Shown here in pieces: positions 16,907-25,915 of a stretch of DNA of 64,000 nt. The position numbers were made by a program, and so were the translations under genes. The DNA lies in assembly GCA_946221065.1 (NCBI GenBank), contig CAMIIO010000001.1, forward strand, positions 1 to 64,000, read 5' to 3'. The notes under the pieces are model-generated. The model was not told where the DNA came from, ran no database searches, and was given only the letters and a program-made list of their open reading frames with translations. The first letter of the stretch is position 1, and each line of letters begins with the position of its first letter. The DNA is from an uncultured Rothia sp. (lineage in GTDB: Bacteria; Actinomycetota; Actinomycetes; Actinomycetales; Micrococcaceae).

Positions 16907-19108
16907 ATGAAAACCTCAACCCACACCCCTGCGCAAACTCCCTCAACCGAGCGTGCCCAACAGCAGGCGAGTGCCCGCTCCCGTGGAATCTCCCGCAACT
17001 GGGTGTGGGCTTTTCCTGCCTTTTCCCTCATAGCGGTGGCAGTGTCGATGGTGGCGCTACACACCAACAACGCCACCAGCCTTGCCGACGCCGGCCCTAT
17101 CGTGCGATGGAGCCTACCCAGCGTCGAGGTGCTACATAACTTCGCCATGATTTCCGCAATGGGCTCCCTGCTCTTTGCCCTAGGTATCATTCCTCGCTTT
17201 GAAGATTCAACGCGCGGAAAAAACCGTCTGAACATGGCTCACAAATACAGCAGGGAACAGCGAGAAAAGAATCTTCGCCGCACCGAACTTCCCGCCTTTG
17301 TCTCACTGCTGAACTTCGGGGCGGCAATGGCGGTGGCGTGGACTATCACTGCTATCGGCATGCTGGTGCTTACCTACGCCTCCATCTCCGGGCACCCGGT
17401 GGACTTTACCGATAGCTATGCCTCGGAACTCATCAGCTATATCACTACCATTGATGCCGGTAAGCAGCAGGCGACGATTGTGATCGTTGCCGCTGTGGTA
17501 GCAACGCTCACCTTTGGCGTGCGCTCGCTGACCGGGCTACTCATTACCCTGGGAATCTCGTTTATCGCCCTGGTGGCGATGGCCCTGGGCGGGCACTCTT
17601 CCGGCGGCAATGACCACATGGGTGCTGTTAACTCGCTGGGACTGCACCTGCTCGGCGTCATGCTCTGGTGCGGCGGACTGATCGCTCTCGCCTATATTTC
17701 ACGGCAGATTTCCGCGCCCGACGCCGGTACGGGAACACTTCCTGAGAAAACCCGCGGCGCAAGCAACACCACAGGACGCCGTGCCCCGCTCGCCGTCGTC
17801 GTACTAAAACGCTATTCCACGCTGGCACTGGGTGGGTTCATTGTGGTGGTGCTCTCCGGCATAATTAATGCTTCGGTACGCATGAACTCCCTTGCGGAAC
17901 TTTTTACCACCTCTTACGGCACGCTAATTGTGAGCAAACTTTTCCTCACGCTGGTGCTGGGTGGAATTGGCGCGCTACACAGGCTGAGCCTTATCCCGGC
18001 AATGGAATCCGGAAAAACCGGTTTACTGCGCGGGCTCTGGACAGCCATTCTGGTGGAGCTACTACTCATGGGCACCACGAGCGGCTTGGCTGCTTCGCTT
18101 TCGCGCACCCCTCCACCGGTTCCCGAAACCCTGGAACCAACCGCCAGCCCGGCGCGTATTATCACCTGGTATGATCTTCCGCCGGAGCCGCACATTGCCG
18201 AATGGTTCACCCAGTGGCGCTTTGACTGGTTCTGGGTTGCTGTGTGCGTTTTCCTTGCGTACATCTACGTGTGGGCGCTCATCCGGGTTAAGCGCACGGG
18301 TGGAAAGTGGCCCCTGCACCGCTTAGGCTCATGGCTTTTGGGTCTGGCTCTGCTCACCTATGTGACCTCTGGCGGGCTTGCCGTGTACGGTCGTGTACTG
18401 TTCTCGGCACACATGGTGGAGCACATGTCCCTCACCATGATTGTTCCGGTATTTTTGGTGCTGGGCGCGCCCGTCACCCTACTATTGCAAGCTTTGGAGC
18501 CGCGCCAAGACGGAACCCGTGGTCCTCGCGAGTGGATTCTGCGCCTGGTACATTCGGGCTGGTCTAAGGTGATTACCAACCCCATCTTTGCCGCGGTCAA
18601 CTTTGCCGGCTCTATTATTGTGGTGTACTTTACACCCATGCTCGGATTTATTCTGCGTTATCACGTGGGGCACGAGTTCATGATTCTGCACTTCCTGATG
18701 ACGGGATATATTTTCTGCCTGGTGCTCATTGGCATTGATCCCATCCCTCATCGTCCTAGCTATCCGTTCCGCCTAATTATGCTGATTGCTACCCTGGGCT
18801 ATCACGCTTTCGTGGGTATTGCGATGATGAATATGAACACTCTGCTGGCGGCGTCCTGGTTTGGTAGCCTCGGTAGGTCGTGGGGGCTCTCTGCGATTGA
18901 GGATCAGCAACTGGGAGGCTCACTGATGTGGGGCATTGGCGAGATCCCCACCATGATTATTGCGGTTGCGGTGGGTATTCAGTGGTCGATGAATGATAAA
19001 AAGGTGCAGCGCCGTGTGGACCGCCAGGCGGATCGTGACGGGGACGCCGAGTTGAAGGCTTATAACGACATGTTTGAGCGGCTCAACGAACAAGATAGTC
19101 GCCATTAG
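16907..19108 (+). CDS. CopD-CtaG fusion: copper import / cytochrome oxidase assembly membrane protein
   Basis: A 733-residue polytopic membrane protein. After a Thr/Gln-rich N-terminus, the first half (about 25-400) has the CopD-like copper-resistance domain. The second half (about 420-710) is a caa3_CtaG domain with the His-bearing helices AHMVEHMSLTM, LRYHVGHEFM and GYHAFVGIAMM. Such fusions are common in actinobacteria and act in copper delivery to cytochrome c oxidase at the membrane. AGGAATAT precedes the ATG. It ends the copper cluster and is followed by a palindromic terminator shared with the convergent permease gene. Confidence 0.92.
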   Translation: MKTSTHTPAQTPSTERAQQQASARSRGISRNWVWAFPAFSLIAVAVSMVALHTNNATSLADAGPIVRWSLPSVEVLHNFAMISAMGSLLFALGIIPRFEDSTRGKNRLNMAHKYSREQREKNLRRTELPAFVSLLNFGAAMAVAWTITAIGMLVLTYASISGHPVDFTDSYASELISYITTIDAGKQQATIVIVAAVVATLTFGVRSLTGLLITLGISFIALVAMALGGHSSGGNDHMGAVNSLGLHLLGVMLWCGGLIALAYISRQISAPDAGTGTLPEKTRGASNTTGRRAPLAVVVLKRYSTLALGGFIVVVLSGIINASVRMNSLAELFTTSYGTLIVSKLFLTLVLGGIGALHRLSLIPAMESGKTGLLRGLWTAILVELLLMGTTSGLAASLSRTPPPVPETLEPTASPARIITWYDLPPEPHIAEWFTQWRFDWFWVAVCVFLAYIYVWALIRVKRTGGKWPLHRLGSWLLGLALLTYVTSGGLAVYGRVLFSAHMVEHMSLTMIVPVFLVLGAPVTLLLQALEPRQDGTRGPREWILRLVHSGWSKVITNPIFAAVNFAGSIIVVYFTPMLGFILRYHVGHEFMILHFLMTGYIFCLVLIGIDPIPHRPSYPFRLIMLIATLGYHAFVGIAMMNMNTLLAASWFGSLGRSWGLSAIEDQQLGGSLMWGIGEIPTMIIAVAVGIQWSMNDKKVQRRVDRQADRDGDAELKAYNDMFERLNEQDSRH

Positions 19109-19131
19109 GGGGAAGCGATGTAGGGGCACAA

Positions 19132-19205
19132 AAAATCCGTACACCGTTGGGAAGGTTTATACACCTGTGCAAGTGTACAAACCGGGCAAACGGTGTACGG
19201 ATTTT
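19132..19205. repeat. Palindromic repeat family 1, copy A (bidirectional terminator)
   Basis: AAAATCCGTACACCGTT (19132-19148) pairs perfectly with AACGGTGTACGGATTTT (19189-19205). Inside, GGTTTATACACCT pairs with AAGTGTACAAACC with two mismatches. The element fills the space between two convergent genes and is followed by CTTTT. It shares sequence, not only shape, with copies near 22.9 and 34.9 kb. Confidence 0.9.
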
Positions 19206-19212
19206 CTTTTAC

Positions 19213-20598
19213 CTAAGACGTAGCCTGTTTCTTTGCGTTCAGCACGCCCAACACAATGACGACGGCGGCAACGGCGGTAGAGATGATTACCTCAACCCTG
19301 TGAGACTCGGTAACAGCCATAAACCCGAACAGCGCCGTCAAAATCGCGAGCATAATCCAGTTGAGGTAGGGGAATGCCCACATCTTCAGCACGCCGTCGT
19401 CCTTAGTGACGTCGATACCGCGCTCTAGCATGACCTTGCGAGAACGTAGCTGAGATACCGCAATCAGCATCCACACAAAAATTCCGATGGCGCCGGTGGA
19501 GTTCACAAGGAAAGCAAACACTGCGTCGGGCATAAAGTAGTTCAGCAGTACCGACGCGAAGCCAATCAGTGAGGAAAACACCACAGCAATCCAGGGGCTA
19601 CGCATTCTCGAAATTTTGCCAAAGGCACGGGGGGCGTTGCCGGTGCGGCTCATGGCAAAGAGCATACGGGAAGAGCTATACAGCGCCGCGTTAAGGCAAG
19701 AGAGCAGGGCGGTAAATACCACAATGTTCATGATGAGCCCGGCATAGGGAATGTTGAGTTCTTCGAACATGGTGACGAACGGAGAAATACCGCTGGTAAC
19801 GGAGCTCCACGGAATCACCATCACGGTAATGCCCACAGCACCGATGTAGAAGAACAAAATGCGGAAAACCACCGAGTTCACTGCCTTGGTTACGGCTTCG
19901 CGAGGATGCTCGGATTCACCGGCGGCAACGGTGGCGATTTCCGCGCCAAACATGGAGAAGATAACGGCGAGCACCGCGGTAAAGACCGCGCCCACGCCAT
20001 TAGCAAAGAACCCGCCGTGAGAGGTGAGGTTCCCAACAGTTGCGGGGGTGTTGGGGATAATGCCGGTCAGCGCCAGCACACCCACAAAAATAATGGCAAC
20101 GATCGCACCGATTTTGATGGAACTAAACCAGAATTCTGCCTCACCGTAGGTACGCACGGTAATGAGGTTGAGCGCCATAAAAATAAAGACGAAGACGCCG
20201 GCAGCGAGCCACTGCGGAATGGCGGGCACCCAATTGCTGAGGATAGTTGCCGCGGCGGTTGCCTCGATTGCCACGGTCACTGCCCAGAACCACCAGTAAA
20301 GCCAGCCCACGGTGAATCCTGCCCAGGGGCCGATGAAGCGGTGGGCATATGCCTCGAAAGATCCGGTTTCTGGGGAAGCGGATGCCATCTCGCCCAGCAT
20401 ACGCATGATGAGGGTAAGGATGGTTCCGGCAATGAGATAAGAGATGATGACGGCGGGCCCTGCCGTAGTGATTGCCGTAGACGATGCCACCAGAAGGCCC
20501 GCACCGATGGCGCCACCGAGCGCGATCATGGAGAGGTGGCGTGATTTAAGAGTCTTAGAAAGTTCCCCCTGCTGTACGGGGGTAGGTTCAGTCTTCAT
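19213..20598 (-). CDS. Amino-acid permease, APC superfamily (GabP/LysP-like)
   Basis: A 12-helix importer for an amino acid or amine driven by protons. The opening HLSMIALGGAIGAGLLVASS is the APC substrate-binding helix 1. EMASASPETGSFEAYAHRFIG and the later FGAEIATVAAGESEHPREAV are typical of the AAT family. The substrate is not fixed by sequence; GABA, lysine or aromatic amino acids are options. I start at ATG 20598 (MKTEPTP), with AAAGG about 14 bases upstream; a longer frame up to 20661 would add 21 residues. It is convergent with the copper cluster and divergent from the NHL gene. Confidence 0.88.
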   Translation of the reverse strand: MKTEPTPVQQGELSKTLKSRHLSMIALGGAIGAGLLVASSTAITTAGPAVIISYLIAGTILTLIMRMLGEMASASPETGSFEAYAHRFIGPWAGFTVGWLYWWFWAVTVAIEATAAATILSNWVPAIPQWLAAGVFVFIFMALNLITVRTYGEAEFWFSSIKIGAIVAIIFVGVLALTGIIPNTPATVGNLTSHGGFFANGVGAVFTAVLAVIFSMFGAEIATVAAGESEHPREAVTKAVNSVVFRILFFYIGAVGITVMVIPWSSVTSGISPFVTMFEELNIPYAGLIMNIVVFTALLSCLNAALYSSSRMLFAMSRTGNAPRAFGKISRMRSPWIAVVFSSLIGFASVLLNYFMPDAVFAFLVNSTGAIGIFVWMLIAVSQLRSRKVMLERGIDVTKDDGVLKMWAFPYLNWIMLAILTALFGFMAVTESHRVEVIISTAVAAVVIVLGVLNAKKQATS

Positions 20599-20832
20599 TG
20601 ACTTGGTATGACCTTTCGAAGGCACCGAGGTGCCGGGGCTAACGAATATCGAAGATAACAATAACGTCCCTTGCTTGTTTTAGCTGAGAGGGACAAGCGT
20701 AGTGAGTCGAAAAATACAGTACAAGCTAGGGATGATGAGGGGTTTTATGGTTTGTAGGTGCGAAATTGACATTCTGTTACGAGCTTGGCTTAGGGTGAGA
20801 ACTATTATTTCTAACTCAGAGGAGAACTCGGC

Positions 20833-22839
20833 ATGGCAGGTAATATCCGGCAGGTGAAGGTGCGTGCCTCGGAGCTTCAGGGGCGCGGTTGGCTCAATAC
20901 CGGCGGCACAGAGCTGAATCTTGCGAGTTTGCGTGGCAAGATTGTGATTCTCGATTTTTGGACGTTCTGTTGTATGAACTGCCTGCACGTGTTGGATGAG
21001 CTTCGCCCGCTGGAGCAGAAGTTCGCGGATGTGTTGGTTACGGTGGGGGTTCATTCGCCTAAGTTTGAGCATGAGGCGGATGCTCAGGCGTTGGCGGCTG
21101 CGGTGGATCGGTATGGAATTGAGCATCCGGTACTGGATGATCCGGAGCTAAAAACCTGGCAGGCGTACACGGCTCGTGCGTGGCCCACGCTGGTGGTGAT
21201 CGACCCGGAGGGGTATGTGGTGGCGCATCTTTCCGGGGAGGGTCATGCGCAGGGGCTAGAGTCGTTGGTGGGCGAGCTGATTGTCGAGCATGAGGCGAAG
21301 GGGACGCTGCACCGGGGGAGCGGTCCGTATATTCCGCGCTCGCAACTGGAAGGGACATTCGCTTTCCCCGGTAAGGCGGTGCAGCTTCCGCCGGAACTAT
21401 CGCAACTTTTTGACCCCGAACAATCGTGCTTTCTCGTCACCGACACCGCCCGACACCGGATCGTGTGTGTGGGCGAAGACCTGGAAACCGAACTCGCCGT
21501 TTTTGGTGGCTCAGCGCAGAAAACCGCGAGGGGTTGGCAGGACGGCACCGCTACCGAAGCACGCTTCAACGAGCCCCAGGGGCTCGCCCTAGTGCCCGCC
21601 GAGCTACGCGCAGAACTGGGGTACGACGTCGTGGTGGCGGACTCGGTTAACCATCTGCTTCGGGGTATCACGCTGGCAACGGGGCAGGTGCGCACCCTTG
21701 CCGGTAACGGGAAACAACGGCTGATTGATGGCGATGGTGCTCGCTCCCAGCACCCCAATGGCGTTGAGCCAGGGAATGACCCGCTGAGCATTTCTCTCTC
21801 CTCACCCTGGGACGTACTCTGGTCCACTGCCGCCGACTGTTTCCTGATTGCCATGGCGGGGATTCATCAGCTCTGGAGCTTTGACCCGCGCACCGGGCAA
21901 CTAGCCGCGTTCGCCGGAACGGGTAACGAGGGGTTGAAAGACGCCGTGGTGAGCGAGTCCTGGTTTGCTCAGTCGTCGGGGCTGGCACAGGATAGCTCGG
22001 GTACGGTGTGGGTTGCCGACTCGGAAACCTCCGCCCTGCGCGCGATACGTTTTCCCGGCGTCGAGTCCAGAGTGGTGCCCGGCGTCACCGAGCCCGAATC
22101 CGTGCCGAACGCCGAGCCGCGCGTGGAAACTATCGTCGGACTAGGGCTTTTTGACTTTGGGTTTGTGGACGGGGACCGCGGGCAGGCGCGTATGCAACAC
22201 TGCCTGGGCGTGGCGGTTCTGCCGGATGACTCGGTGGCTATTGCCGATACCTATAACGGCGCTATCCGTCGTTTTGACCCGGCAACAGCGGAACTTACCA
22301 CGCTCACACGGGGTCTACAGGAACCCTCCGATGTGCTCGTGGAACGCACCGAGGACGGCGCCCGGCTCATCGTGGTAGAAGCTAACGCGCACCGGGTGAT
22401 TCGCGTGCCCCTACCCGAACAGGCTCAGCGGGTGAATGAGGGTGCCATGAAAACCGCGCGGGCTGCCACCATGCTCGCCGGGGAAACTCTAGAACTCATC
22501 GTACGTTTTAGCGCACCCACCGGACAGAAACTCGATACCCGCTGGGGCGATCCCACCCAGCTCACCGTGGACGCCACCCCGCCCGAGTTTATTCTCGACG
22601 GAACTGGGCTAAGCCAGGGACTACAACGAACGCTCGTTCTCAACCCGAACATTGCCGACGCCGTTCTGCATATTACCGCCCGCGCCGCCGCCTGTGACGG
22701 CGAACCTGGCGGAGAAATCCCCGAGCACGCCGCCTGCCACCTCTACCAGCAGGACTGGGGGATTCCCGTCCACGTTACCGGAGCCGCCGACGACGCCCGC
22801 GAGCTGGTTCTTGACCTACGCGGCGTCAACCGTGAGTAG
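20833..22839 (+). CDS. NHLRC2-like protein: thioredoxin-like domain plus NHL beta-propeller
   Basis: A 668-residue cytoplasmic protein. The N-terminal thioredoxin-like domain (about 10-160) has the redox motif FCCMNC (45-50) and the cis-Pro loop AWPTLVVID. Residues about 190-560 form NHL-type propeller blades, with repeated units such as FNEPQGLAL, VVVADSVNHLLR, TVWVADSETSALR and VAIADTYNGAIRR. A beta-rich C-terminal domain follows. Bacterial homologues of animal NHLRC2 share this layout; their biochemical role is not settled. GAGGAGAACTCGGC gives a strong start at 20833. The gene stands alone, with a family 1 palindrome after it. Confidence 0.88.
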   Translation: MAGNIRQVKVRASELQGRGWLNTGGTELNLASLRGKIVILDFWTFCCMNCLHVLDELRPLEQKFADVLVTVGVHSPKFEHEADAQALAAAVDRYGIEHPVLDDPELKTWQAYTARAWPTLVVIDPEGYVVAHLSGEGHAQGLESLVGELIVEHEAKGTLHRGSGPYIPRSQLEGTFAFPGKAVQLPPELSQLFDPEQSCFLVTDTARHRIVCVGEDLETELAVFGGSAQKTARGWQDGTATEARFNEPQGLALVPAELRAELGYDVVVADSVNHLLRGITLATGQVRTLAGNGKQRLIDGDGARSQHPNGVEPGNDPLSISLSSPWDVLWSTAADCFLIAMAGIHQLWSFDPRTGQLAAFAGTGNEGLKDAVVSESWFAQSSGLAQDSSGTVWVADSETSALRAIRFPGVESRVVPGVTEPESVPNAEPRVETIVGLGLFDFGFVDGDRGQARMQHCLGVAVLPDDSVAIADTYNGAIRRFDPATAELTTLTRGLQEPSDVLVERTEDGARLIVVEANAHRVIRVPLPEQAQRVNEGAMKTARAATMLAGETLELIVRFSAPTGQKLDTRWGDPTQLTVDATPPEFILDGTGLSQGLQRTLVLNPNIADAVLHITARAAACDGEPGGEIPEHAACHLYQQDWGIPVHVTGAADDARELVLDLRGVNRE

Positions 22840-22850
22840 GGAAGCGACTA

Positions 22851-22920
22851 AAAAAGTACACCGTTCGGTAGGTTTGTACACTCACAGAAGTGTATAAACC
22901 CACCGAACGGTGTACCGATT
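22851..22920. repeat. Palindromic repeat family 1, copy B (bidirectional terminator)
   Basis: GTACACCGTTCGGT (22856-22869) pairs perfectly with ACCGAACGGTGTAC (22902-22915). The inner arms GGTTTGTACACT and AGTGTATAAACC pair with one mismatch. An A-run precedes it. It lies between convergent genes, as do the other copies. Confidence 0.9.
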
Positions 22921-22981
22921 GAATGAGCCATCGGGCCACACATTCGCACGTTCAATCGCTCATCCATCAACCACAGAAAAC

Positions 22982-24010
22982 CTACGCCGCGCCGTTCTCC
23001 ACCATTGAACGCCCCGCCGCCACAATAGCCTCACGCTCCGAACGCGGGTACACGCCCAACACCTCGTTCAGCTTCTTCACCGAAACCCGCTTCTGGTAGC
23101 CAAGATCCGCCGTCGCCGTCCTAAAATCCTTGCTGACGAGCCCCACCGCCTTCACCACGGCATCGGGTAACTTGCGAGTAGGCACTTTCCGTGCAACCTC
23201 GCCCAGCTCCTCCCGCAGAATCCCCGAAACGTCCTTGAGCGCAACGGCAGGCTCCCCGGTGGCAACCAGAATGCGCTCGCCGGCTGCACTCTCAGCGGTC
23301 ATTGCGGCAACGTGGGCTGTGGCGACGTCGCGCACGTCCACAATCGGCAAATAGATGTTAGCGAGCACGGGCATCTTGCCGGTAAGCATTTGCTGGATGA
23401 GGTGGTTGGAGCCGGAAATATCCGGGCCCATCATTGGCCCCATCACTGCAACCGGGAGCATGGTAGTCAGCTCGGTAGCGCCACCGTGTGCCTTCATAAA
23501 ATCCCAGGCGGCTTTCTCCGCCATCACCTTGCTACGACCGTAGGCGTCCATGCCCGGCCCTAAGACCGGCGACCAATCCGCTTCGGTAAATTCGCGGTGA
23601 GGCCGGTGCCCAAAGCCGACGGCGTGAAAAGCGGAGGTGAGCACCACACGTTTGACGCTGGCGTCCACCGCCGCGCGGAGCACCCGCAGAGTTCCGGCAC
23701 GAGCCGGACCAATCACATCCGCCTCATCGGCAACCTTGCCAATATGTACCGGGGACGCAACATGTAGCACGTAATCTACCCCGCTTATGGCTTCCGCCCA
23801 GCCGGCGTCGTTCGTGAGGTCTGCCGCCACAAAACTTAGCCGTTCATTCTGGCCATCGGTAACGCCGTGTGCGCGCAAAATGCCGCGCACGGACTCTTCC
23901 TTGCCCAGCGAACGCAAGGTGGTACGTACCCGGTGCCCATCTTCAAGCAATCGAATAATAATATGACCGGAAATAAAACCGGAACCGCCGGTGACTAATA
24001 CCTGGCTCAT
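22982..24010 (-). CDS. NAD(P)-dependent epimerase/reductase (dihydroflavonol-reductase-like SDR)
   Basis: An extended short-chain dehydrogenase. The Rossmann motif is TGGSGFISG (7-15), and the catalytic Tyr-Lys is in YGRSK near residue 150. YVLHVASPV and the TSAFHAVGFG serine segment match the dihydroflavonol-4-reductase-like group of NAD-dependent epimerases. The 342-residue length is normal. The substrate is unknown; bacterial members reduce aldehydes or ketones. AGGGA about 10 bases ahead supports ATG 24010. It reads towards the NHL gene and stops near the shared palindrome. Confidence 0.88.
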   Translation of the reverse strand: MSQVLVTGGSGFISGHIIIRLLEDGHRVRTTLRSLGKEESVRGILRAHGVTDGQNERLSFVAADLTNDAGWAEAISGVDYVLHVASPVHIGKVADEADVIGPARAGTLRVLRAAVDASVKRVVLTSAFHAVGFGHRPHREFTEADWSPVLGPGMDAYGRSKVMAEKAAWDFMKAHGGATELTTMLPVAVMGPMMGPDISGSNHLIQQMLTGKMPVLANIYLPIVDVRDVATAHVAAMTAESAAGERILVATGEPAVALKDVSGILREELGEVARKVPTRKLPDAVVKAVGLVSKDFRTATADLGYQKRVSVKKLNEVLGVYPRSEREAIVAAGRSMVENGAA

Positions 24011-24055
24011 CGAAAAATCCCTAACTTAATATGTATATAAAAGTAGATAAAAACT

Positions 24056-25060
24056 CTACTCTGTAGAACCGGAAGTATCGGGAATAAGCGCCAGCTCTTC
24101 ACCAGAAACATTGAGTTGCGCATTATAGATAAACGGTACTGATTCATTGACCTGGGAGGTTTCCCCGGTCAATAAATCTAATTGAGTAAAGCTAATGCGG
24201 GCAACGCCGGAGCTCTGCGCCAGATTCCACTTTTTATCCGAGGTGTAATCGAGTTCGGGCTGGGGATATTTCTCAATACTCCACTTCACATCCCCTTGAA
24301 CCCTGCCCGTAAAGGGGTATTCAAAGGGGCACCCGGCAGGGTATAGCGTGTCCTGGGTGGCGCAGGAATCTAGCTGGCTTTTAATCTGATAGTTCACGGA
24401 CTTCATAGCCTGCTCGCTGGGCTGAAGTTTCACATCCAGTGGCTTTACCTCCCCTTCAGCAGAGGTAATGCGCGCGGTTTCGGGTTGGGAAGAAAAAAGG
24501 TTGGATTCATAGGTGACGGTAAACTCGCCGGGGTACATGACGGCGTACTTCTGTGCCCCCTCACCCACATGCACCTTGGCGTTATTGAGTGTTGCGGCGT
24601 CCACGGCGATGGAATCAATAGTGACGGTGGGAAGTTCCCCCTTCTTGATATGCCACTGATCGAACACACCCCAGTGAGATCCCACCTTTTCCAACTCAAA
24701 ATCGGTAGTGGCGGGTTCGTCGTCTAGCGTATAAGTCACGGTCACGGTTGCCTCGGTGCCGTCCGCGGAAATGTGCGTGGAATCCACCGTGAGGTCTTTG
24801 AGGTTAGCCAGCGAACGCTTTAACGCATCGCCGTTGAGCATGGCCCCGTCGGCGCCTTCAGGCACTTCCGCACCCAAAATTCCGAGCGCGCGGGAACCGT
24901 TACCATCACGGATAGCCTGAAAATACTGCCGCACCTGCCCCGCCGGGTCATACACCCAGCGGTTAATCGCGCCCAGGGCGCCTAGAGCCATCAGCACGGC
25001 GCAGAGCATACCCACAAACCAGCCCACCAAAATTTGTTCAACCCGAGAACTAAAACGCAT
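24056..25060 (-). CDS. Membrane-anchored protein with long extracytoplasmic region, unknown function
   Basis: Starting at ATG 25060 (MRFSSRVEQIL), one transmembrane helix (LVGWFVGMLCAVLMALGALGA) is followed by about 300 residues predicted outside the cell. Residues just after the membrane (YDPAGQVRQYFQAIRDGNGSRALGILG) resemble the start of NTF2/DUF4878-like domains found in actinobacterial surface proteins; beta-strand segments and a lone Cys pair (DSCATQDTLYPAGC) follow. I do not recognise a specific family. An upstream ATG at 25123 is in frame but would run into the divergent promoter region. Confidence 0.7.
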   Translation of the reverse strand: MRFSSRVEQILVGWFVGMLCAVLMALGALGAINRWVYDPAGQVRQYFQAIRDGNGSRALGILGAEVPEGADGAMLNGDALKRSLANLKDLTVDSTHISADGTEATVTVTYTLDDEPATTDFELEKVGSHWGVFDQWHIKKGELPTVTIDSIAVDAATLNNAKVHVGEGAQKYAVMYPGEFTVTYESNLFSSQPETARITSAEGEVKPLDVKLQPSEQAMKSVNYQIKSQLDSCATQDTLYPAGCPFEYPFTGRVQGDVKWSIEKYPQPELDYTSDKKWNLAQSSGVARISFTQLDLLTGETSQVNESVPFIYNAQLNVSGEELALIPDTSGSTE

Positions 25061-25124
25061 AGAACAAATGTAGCCCACAACGAACACGCGCGCCTGAACC
25101 CTCTCAAGGATCTTCCCGCACACC

Positions 25125-25137
25125 TAAGATAAGTTCT
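25125..25137 (+). promoter_or_regulatory. -10 element of a leaderless gene
   Basis: TAAGAT (25125-25130) lies 7 bases before the ATG at 25138, the spacing expected when transcription starts at the A of the start codon. No ribosome-binding site is present ahead of the gene. Confidence 0.55.
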
Positions 25138-25839
25138 ATGGCAGAACACGTACATCAAGTACCCGAAAAATACGGTACAGCGCAGGTAGCGTACCACCCC
25201 CGTATCCAAAGTTATCACCGCAGAATCATTGCGGCGCTCCCGCCTATCCTGGTGGTGCTTGGCGTCATTTTCTTGCTGAGCCGCCGTCGCTTTGCCCTGC
25301 CATACACCCTGCTTCTCGCGGTTATCGTGGTGTTCGCGCTCCTTGCCATGTATTCGCTGCTCAAGCCAAATATTGTAGTCAAAACACAAGACTTTTTACT
25401 ACGTGGCAAGCTCTTTGGCTGGCAGGTGGTTCCGCTGAGCAACATTGAACGCACGGTGTTTGTGGAGCGGCTGGCGTCCAAAAAATCAATGAGCATGCCC
25501 GACGGTGGGGCAAAGTCCCTGCGTCACAAGGGCATTCCTGCCCTGTGGGTTTTGAACTCGCGCGGAAAGAAAGTGATGCGCCTGGACGGGCGTATTTGGG
25601 ACGCAAAGACCATGCGCAGGATAGCCTCTGAAAATTCGGAGCAAACCGTGGTGTACCCGCGTATTAACGTGGTGCAAATGAATAAACAGCACCCCGGTTT
25701 GCTGACCTTTAACGAACTACACCCCGGCTGGAAATCGGCAACTATTGCGGTGCTTTCCTCCGTGGCGCTATTGCTGGTGGCCGCCGGTGCCCTGCTACCG
25801 GAGGACCTGCTGAACCAGTGGAATATTCTCTGGCACTAA
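25138..25839 (+). CDS. Three-helix membrane protein, unknown function
   Basis: A 233-residue protein with two helices near the N-terminus (about 32-48 and 54-72) and one at the C-terminus (about 203-222). The middle segment (IVVKTQDFLLRGKLFGWQVVPLSNIERTVFVERL) has the look of a bacterial PH-like domain, in which a transporter-sized membrane anchor presents a small beta barrel. The likeness is weak and I assign no function. The start appears leaderless. It converges on the methyltransferase gene across a strong terminator. Confidence 0.72.
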   Translation: MAEHVHQVPEKYGTAQVAYHPRIQSYHRRIIAALPPILVVLGVIFLLSRRRFALPYTLLLAVIVVFALLAMYSLLKPNIVVKTQDFLLRGKLFGWQVVPLSNIERTVFVERLASKKSMSMPDGGAKSLRHKGIPALWVLNSRGKKVMRLDGRIWDAKTMRRIASENSEQTVVYPRINVVQMNKQHPGLLTFNELHPGWKSATIAVLSSVALLLVAAGALLPEDLLNQWNILWH

Positions 25840-25857
25840 GCATTACAAATGAGCGCT

Positions 25858-25895
25858 AAAAGTGCGGGGTAGCAAAAGGTTACCCCGCACTTTTT
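25858..25895. terminator. Bidirectional Rho-independent terminator
   Basis: AAAAGTGCGGGGTA (25858-25871) pairs perfectly with TACCCCGCACTTTT (25881-25894) around a 9-base loop, between two convergent genes. It has A and T runs on both sides. Confidence 0.93.
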
Positions 25896-25915
25896 CTTTG
25901 CTCGTGTACGCTAAC

